Virus record (IMG/VR): IMGVR_UViG_3300028859_000013 | Location: 1-64,000 of that record | Length of the DNA stretch: 64,000 nucleotides | Reading direction: 5' to 3' (one strand) | DNA from: a virus | In this document: one piece after another, positions 41,397 to 48,067 of the stretch | Position numbering within the stretch: position 1 is the first letter of the stretch | How the letters are laid out: every line of letters starts with the position of its first letter | Position numbers and translations under genes: made by a program | Notes under the pieces: generated by a model | The model's input: the letters and a program-made list of their open reading frames with translations, nothing else | The model's database searches: none | Told to the model about the DNA's origin: nothing

Positions 41397-41576
41397 TTAA
41401 AATTTTTTGTTTTTTATAGAGTAATAAACAGAATAAGGAAATATTATCAAATTCATTAAAAATGTACGAATTAAATTGCTAAATTTCTTACCCAAATTAC
41501 CCATTTTATACGTTCTGTGTAAACAATAAATAGCCCATATTATAGCTAAAATTAAATATATCAGTATATAAATCAT
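41397..41576 (-). CDS. Small membrane protein
   Basis: I chose the ATG at 41576 (MIYILIYLILAIIWAIYCLH) because a TACTTTTG promoter lies between it and an upstream in-frame ATG at 41636. The 59-residue product has an N-terminal membrane segment, a basic loop RTYKMGNLGKKF and a second hydrophobic stretch. It heads the leftward run of small membrane proteins. Function unknown. Confidence 0.55.
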   Translation of the reverse strand: MIYILIYLILAIIWAIYCLHRTYKMGNLGKKFSNLIRTFLMNLIIFPYSVYYSIKNKKF

Positions 41577-41595
41577 GTTTATGTTTTTTGTACTA

Positions 41596-41603
41596 CAAAA
41601 GTA
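41596..41603 (-). promoter_or_regulatory. Bacteroidota-type -7 element TACTTTTG
   Basis: The minus strand reads ATTTTTTTATTACTTTTGTAG, matching TAnnTTTG, 20 bases before the ATG at 41576. The ATTTTTTTATTAC part is shared with the promoter at 47896. Confidence 0.55.
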
Positions 41604-41644
41604 ATAAAAAAATCTGATATACCATAGTAAAATCAAACTATTTT

Positions 41645-41674
41645 TTAAAAAAAAGATAAACTTTTATCTTTTTT
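41645..41674. terminator. Probable hairpin terminator
   Basis: AAAAAGATAAA and TTTATCTTTTT face each other with a very short loop between divergent units. The stem is AT-rich and weak. Confidence 0.4.
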
Positions 41675-41700
41675 GATTATATATTATTTATATATAAAAT

Positions 41701-41862
41701 ATGAAAAATATGAAAAAACTAAAAAATATGAAAATTGATGAAAAATTGCATACAGAATTAAAAAAATATGCAACTGAAAATTCATTAAAATTAAATGATT
41801 GGGTTGAAAAAATAATCAAAAAAGAATTCGAAAAAATAAAACAAAATAATAATGATTATTGA
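41701..41862 (+). CDS. Small ribbon-helix-helix-like protein
   Basis: A 53-codon frame includes MKIDEKLHTELKKYATENSL followed by KLNDWVEKIIKKEFEK. A short strand followed by two helices with the KxxAxxxxxxxxxWVEKxI pattern is typical of CopG/Arc-type DNA-binding proteins. The true start may be the third ATG at 41728. It overlaps the HNH endonuclease gene by eleven bases, so it may regulate that gene. Confidence 0.5.
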   Translation: MKNMKKLKNMKIDEKLHTELKKYATENSLKLNDWVEKIIKKEFEKIKQNNNDY

Positions 41863-42886
41863 TAAAGAAGTTATAGTAAAACCTAATAATCACAGTATTA
41901 AACATTATATAGATAAAGGATATGATGCTAAATGTAAATGTGAATTGTTAGTTAAAGTTGAAGATTTAACAACATCATCTAATGTTAGAGTTAATTGTAA
42001 GTGTGAAAACTGTAATGAAATAACTAATATAAAATATCATGATTATAGTATATGTTTATCTAAAAATAATTTTTATGTTTGTAAGAAATGTAAATTTGAA
42101 AAAATTAAAATAACTAATAAAGAAAAATATGGAGATGAAAATTATTCTAATTGTGAGAAAAGAAATAAAACTATGATTGATAAATATGGAAGTTCAATTC
42201 CATTAAAAAATATTAATATAAAAAATAAAAAAGAACAAACTTGTTTAGAAAAATATGGTTTTAAAAATGCATCTGAAAATGATGAAATTAAAAATAAAAT
42301 AAAAAATAGTCATATAATGATATATCAAGATGATGATAATAAAAATAAAATTGTAGATAAAAGGAGAAAAACTTGTATATTAAAATATGGAGTAGATAGT
42401 TTTACTAAAACAGAAGAATATAAACAAAAAAGTGAAAAAACTTGTAGTAATAAATATGGATATCTACACAATGGTTCAGTTCCAGAATTTATTTTAAAAA
42501 GACAAGAAACTCATTTAAAAAATAATGTAGATGATAATAGAACAGATTTCTATTTATATAAAAGAAAAGTGAATAACTATACTAGAATATTTTTAAAAGA
42601 ATTGTTTTATAAATGGAATGGTTTTGATTATTACGATAATGAATATATAAAAAATAATTTAAGTTATGACTCAGGTTGTTCATTATACCCATCAGTTGAT
42701 CATAAGATACCAAAATATTTTGGATTTAAAAATAATATAGATCCTAAAATAATAGGAGATATTAATAATTTGTGCATAACAAAAAGATCAATAAATTCTA
42801 AGAAAAAAGATAAAATTTATGATATAAAATTATTAATTAAAATGAAATTGATAATAATAAGTGATATAATAAAAAAAGAGAGTTAA
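41852..42886 (+). CDS. HNH homing endonuclease with NUMOD-like repeats
   Basis: This 344-residue protein has two CxxC pairs (NCKCENC, VCKKCKF), four units of the KEKYGDEN/CLEKYGFKNASE/CILKYGVDSF type, and a C-terminal HNH-like motif YPSVDHKIPKYFGF with INNLCITKRSINSKKKD. The repeats are DNA-binding modules known from homing endonucleases. It overlaps the small RHH-like gene. It is the only rightward unit within the leftward 38.4-47.8 kb block, which supports recent insertion. Confidence 0.8.
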   Translation: MIIDKEVIVKPNNHSIKHYIDKGYDAKCKCELLVKVEDLTTSSNVRVNCKCENCNEITNIKYHDYSICLSKNNFYVCKKCKFEKIKITNKEKYGDENYSNCEKRNKTMIDKYGSSIPLKNINIKNKKEQTCLEKYGFKNASENDEIKNKIKNSHIMIYQDDDNKNKIVDKRRKTCILKYGVDSFTKTEEYKQKSEKTCSNKYGYLHNGSVPEFILKRQETHLKNNVDDNRTDFYLYKRKVNNYTRIFLKELFYKWNGFDYYDNEYIKNNLSYDSGCSLYPSVDHKIPKYFGFKNNIDPKIIGDINNLCITKRSINSKKKDKIYDIKLLIKMKLIIISDIIKKES

Positions 42887-42904
42887 AATAACTCTCTTTT
42901 TTTT
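42871..42904. terminator. Hairpin terminator
   Basis: AGAGAGTTA and TAACTCTCT form a stem with long A- and T-tracts; the stop codon of the HNH gene is inside it. It serves the convergent genes on both sides. Confidence 0.8.
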
Positions 42905-42919
42905 ATTTAAAAATTATTA

Positions 42920-44506
42920 TTAATCTTGTTTACCAACATTAACAATTTGTTTTACTTTTCCATTATCAAATGTAATAGGACATTTTTCTGCAGTCGATAA
43001 TATTAATGTTCTTGATTTAATATTTTTAAAATCCAAAGAATCTGTGTATCCATCTGTTAATATGACATTGTTAAATCCTGAAATTCTATTTTTAGGATCT
43101 GAAATAAAGTCCAACCCCGGCATAAGTGTGGTACCACCAAGTCCGGAAATTTTCATTTTTTCAATTTCTTTCTTATTTTTGATATGTAAAACCTTTTGAA
43201 TCTGCGCATCGCACTGTATTAAATTAATTTCGATGTCATTCTGAAAGATATAGGAAAGAACTTTTTCAAATTCACCGTTCATTGATCCACTGGTATCAAG
43301 AAGAACATTAATTTCATTTTTGAATTTTTTATGACCTTTTAATCCTTGTATACCTTTTCTATTAGGACGTACTATGGTTTTTTCTTTTTTTGAACCAAAA
43401 ACATGACTGCTCATCGCTCTTTTAATTTCTTTCAGGTAATCTTTTTTTGTTTTTCTAAGTTTATTAAGAATAGCATCAACATCTCCTGATTCAAGTCCAC
43501 GATTTTTCAATCTTGACATAACTCCTTCAACTATTTCTCTTTTTAGTTCTTGAGGTATATCATCTCCTAAATGTACATCAAGTGTATTTTGTTCTTGACG
43601 TTCTTCACCTTCAAAAATAGTTTCAAGAGAATAGCATTCTGCATCATTTTTGCCATATTTGCCATATCTATCTTTTCCAGATGTATCAGTTTTTCCTTGA
43701 CGAGATTGATTATTTTTGTGTTCATGCCCACAATTTGGACATTTATTGCTATTGCTTTGACCTTCACCATCACCTCCTTGACCTTCACCATCACCTCCTT
43801 GACCTTCACCATCACCTCCTTGACCTTCACCATCGCCTTCTTGACCTTTACCTTGTCCTTTTTCTTTACCTTCATCATCTTGATGTTCTTCTCCTGGTTG
43901 GTTCATAGGTGATCCACATTTAGAACATTTATTACTTTGACCTTGCATTTTTTTAATGCTTTCCTTATTTTTTTCTTGCCATTCTCTTTTTTTGTTGACA
44001 AACCATTCGTATAAGTCTTCAAATATTTGTTCTCCTTTATAATCTTTAGGAACCATAAGAGCACTATTATTTTTCAATTCATCTTTTGGAATATCAATAA
44101 AAGGTTTAGCTCCTATACCAAGACCTTGTTTTTTCATAATTTCGTCATATATGATTTGGTTGATAATCATATCTTGAACGATATTAGCATCTTTTTGATT
44201 ATATCCTACGCTTCTTTTAATATGTGAAAAAAGAATATGGAATTCTTCGTGTATTAGCAGAAAATTTATTTCAGGTTGTGGTAGAGAGTCTATAAATTTT
44301 CTATCCCAATAAAAGTTCATACCAGCGGAAGTAACATTAACTCCTGCTGTAGGAATATAAGGATTGTTTTTACTTTCGAAAAAATTAATAAACAAAGCGA
44401 ATTCACCATAGTATGGTAAATTGCCAGTTGCCATCATAGCCACTACTGCTTCAGTAAGCTTTTCGTGCATTTGATCTGGAATTACGTATTTATAAAAATC
44501 TATCAT
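42920..44506 (-). CDS. VWA-like metallopeptidase (DUF2201-type), MoxR partner
   Basis: This 528-residue protein has an N-terminal putative metallopeptidase domain with HEEFHILFSH (H86 to H95). Two CxxC zinc ribbons (KCSKCGSPM, KCPNCGHEH) flank a low-complexity linker with repeated GDGEGQG units, and a C-terminal VWA-like domain has the MIDAS motif DTSGSM (about residue 410) and GGTTLMPGL. Such proteins are usually encoded with MoxR ATPases, as here (38699), and form chaperone or protease machines. The linker and its zinc ribbons are unusual. A TACTTTTA element lies 37 bases upstream. Confidence 0.85.
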   Translation of the reverse strand: MIDFYKYVIPDQMHEKLTEAVVAMMATGNLPYYGEFALFINFFESKNNPYIPTAGVNVTSAGMNFYWDRKFIDSLPQPEINFLLIHEEFHILFSHIKRSVGYNQKDANIVQDMIINQIIYDEIMKKQGLGIGAKPFIDIPKDELKNNSALMVPKDYKGEQIFEDLYEWFVNKKREWQEKNKESIKKMQGQSNKCSKCGSPMNQPGEEHQDDEGKEKGQGKGQEGDGEGQGGDGEGQGGDGEGQGGDGEGQSNSNKCPNCGHEHKNNQSRQGKTDTSGKDRYGKYGKNDAECYSLETIFEGEERQEQNTLDVHLGDDIPQELKREIVEGVMSRLKNRGLESGDVDAILNKLRKTKKDYLKEIKRAMSSHVFGSKKEKTIVRPNRKGIQGLKGHKKFKNEINVLLDTSGSMNGEFEKVLSYIFQNDIEINLIQCDAQIQKVLHIKNKKEIEKMKISGLGGTTLMPGLDFISDPKNRISGFNNVILTDGYTDSLDFKNIKSRTLILSTAEKCPITFDNGKVKQIVNVGKQD

Positions 44507-44542
44507 ATTTATTTATTTAATTATTTGTTTATTATTTATATG

Positions 44543-44550
44543 TAAAAGTA
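44543..44550 (-). promoter_or_regulatory. Near-consensus -7 element TACTTTTA
   Basis: The minus strand reads TTGTAGTACTTTTACATA before the ATG at 44506. It differs from TAnnTTTG at the last base but shares the TGTAGTA context of the 45173 promoter. Confidence 0.45.
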
Positions 44551-44573
44551 CTACAATTTTTTCTAATCACCTA

Positions 44574-44864
44574 TTATTTTTCTTTATTTTTTAGATAAAG
44601 TAAGAAAAAAACAATAAATATAAATACAGGTACAAATATATTTGAATTTGCTTTTATTGTTTCTTTTAATCCATATACACGAATTTCAGTAGTTATAATT
44701 GAAACTCCTTTTTTTCCTATTACAAATGTGTCGTCCATGATTTTTTTGTTATCATTGATATCTTTAACTACTTGTTTTGGATCCAGTTCTTTTTCTTTTG
44801 CTGATACATTAGAATATGTAAACATAGGAATTAATATTAATAGAATAATAAATATTTTTTTCAT
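44574..44864 (-). CDS. Exported, C-terminally anchored membrane protein
   Basis: I place the start at 44864 (MKKIFIILLILIPMFTYSNV), which gives a proper signal peptide ending near NVSA. The mature part is about 50 residues, with KQVVKDINDNKKIMDDTFVI, followed by a C-terminal membrane helix (IFVPVFIFIVFFLLYL) and a basic tail. It would be displayed on the outer face of the inner membrane. Function unknown; superinfection immunity is one option. Confidence 0.6.
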   Translation of the reverse strand: MKKIFIILLILIPMFTYSNVSAKEKELDPKQVVKDINDNKKIMDDTFVIGKKGVSIITTEIRVYGLKETIKANSNIFVPVFIFIVFFLLYLKNKEK

Positions 44865-44881
44865 AATGATATTATTTATAA

Positions 44882-45148
44882 TTATTGTATATGGTTTTTT
44901 ATATTTGAGCAATTTGAATTATATCCTATTTTACAATTTTGACAACCTTGTATTTGTTCTGTATAATATTTACAAGTTAGATATCCTTTTTCACATCCTA
45001 TTATTTTTATAATTATGTGCATATCTGCATCTAATTCATTTTTAAAATGTTGAATATCATTTTGAGTTTCAACATTCCAACATGATGTAAATCCACTTTT
45101 GAATTTTATATAATCTCCGTTAGTTTCATAGCCTGATTTTGTTTTCAT
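44882..45148 (-). CDS. Small Cys-rich protein
   Basis: This 88-residue protein has six cysteines, most in the second half (GCEKGYLTCKYYTEQIQGCQ, NCKIGYNSNC). They could bind a metal or form disulfides, although no signal peptide is present. It begins 25 bases after a perfect TATCTTTG promoter element. No family was recognised. Confidence 0.55.
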   Translation of the reverse strand: MKTKSGYETNGDYIKFKSGFTSCWNVETQNDIQHFKNELDADMHIIIKIIGCEKGYLTCKYYTEQIQGCQNCKIGYNSNCSNIKNHIQ

Positions 45149-45172
45149 ATTATATTATTTATAATTACACTA

Positions 45173-45180
45173 CAAAGATA
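45173..45180 (-). promoter_or_regulatory. Bacteroidota-type -7 element TATCTTTG
   Basis: The minus strand reads AATGTAGTATCTTTGTAGTG, 25 bases before the ATG at 45148. It is nearly identical to the 40043 promoter. Confidence 0.6.
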
Positions 45181-45202
45181 CTACATTTATTTGATATAAT
45201 TA

Positions 45203-45934
45203 TTAATATGTATGAATTTGTTTTTTATTTTTCCAATATAGCATTATTAAATATCCTCCAATTAGTCCTCCTAGATGTCCAAAGTGTGCGATTCCAAATC
45301 CTAATGATGGATTTATCATAGATAGTAATCCAAATACTAATGAAAATGCTGCAAATCCATATAAAAAAAACTTCACTTTCATTGGTATAGCAAAAAACAA
45401 AAAAATTTTTGATTCTGGAGCTAAAAATAAAAGTGCTATCATTGCTCCACTAATTGCTCCTGATGCTCCAATTGCAGGAACTGGACTAAGAAACATGCAT
45501 AATATACTTGAAGAAATACCACTTAAGAAATATAATATTAAGAATTTTTTACTACTGATTGTTTTATCTATAAAATTACCAGTAAACCATAATGCAAGCA
45601 TATTACCAAGTAAGTGTATAATACTACCATGTAGAAACATTGATGTTATTATTTGATATGGCTGAAAATCTGGACTGGATATATTATAAATAGCTCCTTT
45701 ATCTATTAAAGATGGTATGAAATAATAACTAATTATAAATATTATAGTATTTATGATGATTAAATACTTTATGACGTCTGTTGAATTTCCAATAGATGTG
45801 AATTTATAAGTTGTTTCTCTTCGTTTTTGAATTTTTTGTTTTTTACTCTTATATTCTCTATATTCAGGAGTATCAAGAAGTTCTTTAATTGATTTCTTTT
45901 TAGATGAAAAATCATATCCATTAGTATTGCTCAT
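45203..45934 (-). CDS. Rhomboid intramembrane serine protease
   Basis: I place the start at 45934 (MSNTNGYDFS), because the promoter element at 45959-45966 overlaps a longer frame. The 243-residue protein has a cytosolic basic N-terminus (about 1-52) and six hydrophobic segments. It carries HGSIIHLLGNMLALW with the oxyanion asparagine, GASGAISG with catalytic Ser158, and AHFGHLGGLIGG with catalytic His220. Rhomboids cut transmembrane substrates within the bilayer. Complete active-site residues argue that it is functional. A phage-borne rhomboid is unusual and may act on host membrane proteins. Confidence 0.88.
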   Translation of the reverse strand: MSNTNGYDFSSKKKSIKELLDTPEYREYKSKKQKIQKRRETTYKFTSIGNSTDVIKYLIIINTIIFIISYYFIPSLIDKGAIYNISSPDFQPYQIITSMFLHGSIIHLLGNMLALWFTGNFIDKTISSKKFLILYFLSGISSSILCMFLSPVPAIGASGAISGAMIALLFLAPESKIFLFFAIPMKVKFFLYGFAAFSLVFGLLSMINPSLGFGIAHFGHLGGLIGGYLIMLYWKNKKQIHTY

Positions 45935-45958
45935 AAAAAATAGTTTTATATTGAGGTA

Positions 45959-45966
45959 CAAAGATA
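45959..45966 (-). promoter_or_regulatory. Bacteroidota-type -7 element TATCTTTG
   Basis: The minus strand reads ATATTATCTTTGTACCTC, 25 bases before the rhomboid start at 45934. The spacing matches that at 45173. Confidence 0.55.
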
Positions 45967-46039
45967 ATATATTTTTTTTATTAAATGAATATAAATTTGA
46001 GATATTTTTTAGTTATTATTTAAATATCTGATTATTAGA

Positions 46040-46324
46040 TTAATCGTCTCTTTCTATTTTTGTTGAAAATTTATACATTTTATTTATTTCTACGAGAGTT
46101 TTTATTTCTCTCCATTTTTTTCTAAGTTTAGCAGAATCATTAGAAATTCCATTATTTACTACATTTATTGAAATTCCGCTATTTATTAAATAGTCTATCC
46201 ATAATTGCAAATTTATAAAATTTTTAATATGAAGAAAGATGGCATATAAATACCATCTATTTCTCCACAATTTTACAATTTTTGAAGATGATTCATATGA
46301 AATTATTTCATTTTTAACCTTCAT
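46040..46324 (-). CDS. Small basic protein downstream of sigma factor
   Basis: This 94-residue protein overlaps the end of the sigma factor gene by eleven bases, so the two are coupled. It contains WRNRWYLYAIFLHIKNFINL and ends KFSTKIERDD. The tight link to a sigma factor suggests a regulatory partner, but no anti-sigma motif is recognised. Confidence 0.5.
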   Translation of the reverse strand: MKVKNEIISYESSSKIVKLWRNRWYLYAIFLHIKNFINLQLWIDYLINSGISINVVNNGISNDSAKLRKKWREIKTLVEINKMYKFSTKIERDD

Positions 46325-46934
46325 TATAATCTATATCTTTGAATTTTTTTTCTACTTTTTTTCTAATTATTGTTCTTCCTTTTTTAATTTGAGATTTTAT
46401 AGTAGATAGATTTATATTTAGTTCATCTGAAATTTCTTTATATTGCATACCTTCGATTTCTCTCATTATAAGAACTTTTTTATATTTTGAATCTTTTTCT
46501 GGTAAATTGTATATAGCATCTTTTATGATAGATGCTTTTTTAACAAAAATATTATATTCTTCTATTGGTTTTTTGCTATCATCATATGCTATCACATTAG
46601 ATAAACTAAAATTTATTGCTAAATCTTTATCAATTGAATCTGTTGGTAACCTTTCATTATCTTTGTGTACTTTTTTGACAATATTTTCTGCTATTTTATA
46701 AATCCAAGTATTTAGTTGTGCTCCTCCTTCATCTGGTCTTTTATATGTTTCAATATTCAGTAATGCTTGAATAAATGCATCTTCTACATGATCTTCTGCT
46801 ATTCCAGAATCTTTAGTATATTTTGTGATATACCATATTAATTTAGGTTTGTGATTTTTATAAAAATCTTGAAAATTTATACCTGTGCGAGCTTCGAACT
46901 GTATTTCAAGTTCATTATTTTTAGTTGATGTCAT
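46314..46934 (-). CDS. ECF-type RNA polymerase sigma factor
   Basis: This 206-residue protein has region 2 (FQDFYKNHKPKLIWYITKYT, AEDHVEDAFIQALLNIETYK, LNTWIYKIAENIV) and region 4 (KVLIMREIEGMQYKEISDEL followed by NINLSTIKSQIKKGR, an HTH). It would redirect host RNA polymerase to phage promoters, a role comparable to the T4 late sigma gp55. The likely targets are the recurrent TTTAATATATA elements upstream of virion genes; that link is inference. TATATATAA lies in its own upstream region. Confidence 0.85.
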   Translation of the reverse strand: MTSTKNNELEIQFEARTGINFQDFYKNHKPKLIWYITKYTKDSGIAEDHVEDAFIQALLNIETYKRPDEGGAQLNTWIYKIAENIVKKVHKDNERLPTDSIDKDLAINFSLSNVIAYDDSKKPIEEYNIFVKKASIIKDAIYNLPEKDSKYKKVLIMREIEGMQYKEISDELNINLSTIKSQIKKGRTIIRKKVEKKFKDIDYNEG

Positions 46935-47367
46935 AAAGTTTATATTTGAGTTGTTATATATATAAAATGTATTGGTTTGTTTTTAAAAAATACATTTTTT
47001 AACTATTTTTGGATATTATATAATTCTATCATACCTACCACTTGAGTAGGACTATGTTGCATAGTTATGATCGTTGAGAAATTAATTCATTTTATGATAC
47101 ATCAATAATTTATGTACTGATAATTTTAATTCGTTCAACATTAGAATTTTATATAAGTTTATCCTATATTGATTATTTTTATTATAATCATTTTTTTATT
47201 TCTATAATTGATATTTATTATAATTTATTTTCTGTTTTTGTTATTTTTATTTTTTAATTGTTAATATTAATTTAGTTAATTATCTCATTTCTTATTTTAT
47301 AAATTTATATATTTCATCATTTTAAAAGTCAACGTTTTTAGCTCACTTAACATCATGTAATTTATAT
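46935..47367. other. Large gene-free region upstream of the sigma factor
   Basis: This 433-base region has no credible protein-coding frame. Its only conspicuous element is the compact three-way-junction sequence at 47028-47071. The remainder is very AT-rich, with TTTTATATATATAAC about 20-35 bases upstream of the sigma gene. Confidence 0.5.
47028..47071 (+). ncRNA. Candidate structured element: perfect three-way junction
   Basis: Three stems close on each other without any unpaired base at the junction: ATCATA (47028-47033) with TATGAT (47066-47071), CCTAC (47034-47038) with GTAGG (47046-47050), and ACTATG (47051-47056) with CATAGT (47060-47065). The loops are CACTTGA and TTG. It is richer in G and C than its surroundings. 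It could be an RNA, on either strand, or a DNA cruciform site. No known RNA family was recognised. Confidence 0.4.
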
Positions 47368-47841
47368 CTAAGATTCTGTTATTTTATTTAATTTATTTCT
47401 TCTTGTTCTTTTTATATTTTCTTCGAATCTAAGCTCGTAAATTGGTAGGTGTTTATCTATGAAATTTTTATATTGAACATCAACATAAATAATATCTTCT
47501 GCATTTATTATTGTACCCTTATATCTATGCGATAATAATTCAACAGCATCTCCAATTATAGGTTTGTATATTATACGATTTTTCTCCAAATAATTAAATG
47601 GATTGAAATAATTTGCAAAATTAATAAATTCTTCATCTGTAACTCTTATGCTTTGTTTAAGTTCACTATCACTTTTATGATAACCTTTTATTATTTTTTC
47701 AAATTTTATTCCAAAAAAATAGCATGTATTAAATATTATATCATCAGTAAATATTGGTTTGTTATATTTGTCATATCCTACCAAATATGAATCTGGCTCA
47801 ATTGAAGTATATTTCATTTTTCTGTCTGTGTATGTTTTCAT
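47368..47841 (-). CDS. Phage protein of unknown function
   Basis: This 157-residue protein starts MKTYTDRKMKYTSIEPDSYL. It has KPIIGDAVELLSHRYKGTII followed by NAEDIIYVDVQYKNF, which suggests a small beta-barrel (SH3-like) domain similar in style to the GDYVIL/GKI proteins of the tagged family. The C-terminus is basic. It has its own promoter-like TACCTTTA and precedes the divergent sheath gene. Confidence 0.55.
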   Translation of the reverse strand: MKTYTDRKMKYTSIEPDSYLVGYDKYNKPIFTDDIIFNTCYFFGIKFEKIIKGYHKSDSELKQSIRVTDEEFINFANYFNPFNYLEKNRIIYKPIIGDAVELLSHRYKGTIINAEDIIYVDVQYKNFIDKHLPIYELRFEENIKRTRRNKLNKITES

Positions 47842-48067
47842 ATTTCATTAAACTTATTGTTATACAACATAAATGTTTTTTATTGTTTGTTTATATAAAG
47901 GTAATAAAAAAATTGGATAAAAAAAATAATATCATGTTTTATTTTGCATCTTTTTTAGCTATTTTTCAAAAAAACTATTTAATATATATCGTACGTAAAA
48001 AGTAAATATCAACAAATAGTTTTTTTATAAAAATATTTAATATATACATAAAAATAATTTTTAAATT
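47842..48067 (+). promoter_or_regulatory. Divergent promoter region of the sheath gene
   Basis: Leftward, TACCTTTA at 47896-47903 serves the 47368 gene. Rightward, two copies of TTTAATATATA (47978-47988 and 48036-48046) precede the sheath ATG at 48068. AAAAAAACTATTT (47968-47980) and AAATAGTTTTTTT (48015-48027) form an inverted repeat around the first copy, and CGTACG is a small palindrome next to it. Confidence 0.5.

Noticed and set aside
43740-43840. Short direct repeats that could suggest a CRISPR array
   Set aside because: The repeats are contiguous in-frame codons of the metallopeptidase linker without spacers of unique sequence.
43571-43912. Open frames on both strands in the GDGEGQG linker region
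   Set aside because: They mirror the low-complexity repeats of the VWA-metallopeptidase gene in other frames and have no independent support.
46935-47367. tRNA gene in the gap upstream of the sigma factor
   Set aside because: The stems found do not form a cloverleaf; no T-arm (GTTCRANYC) or acceptor stem of seven pairs is present.
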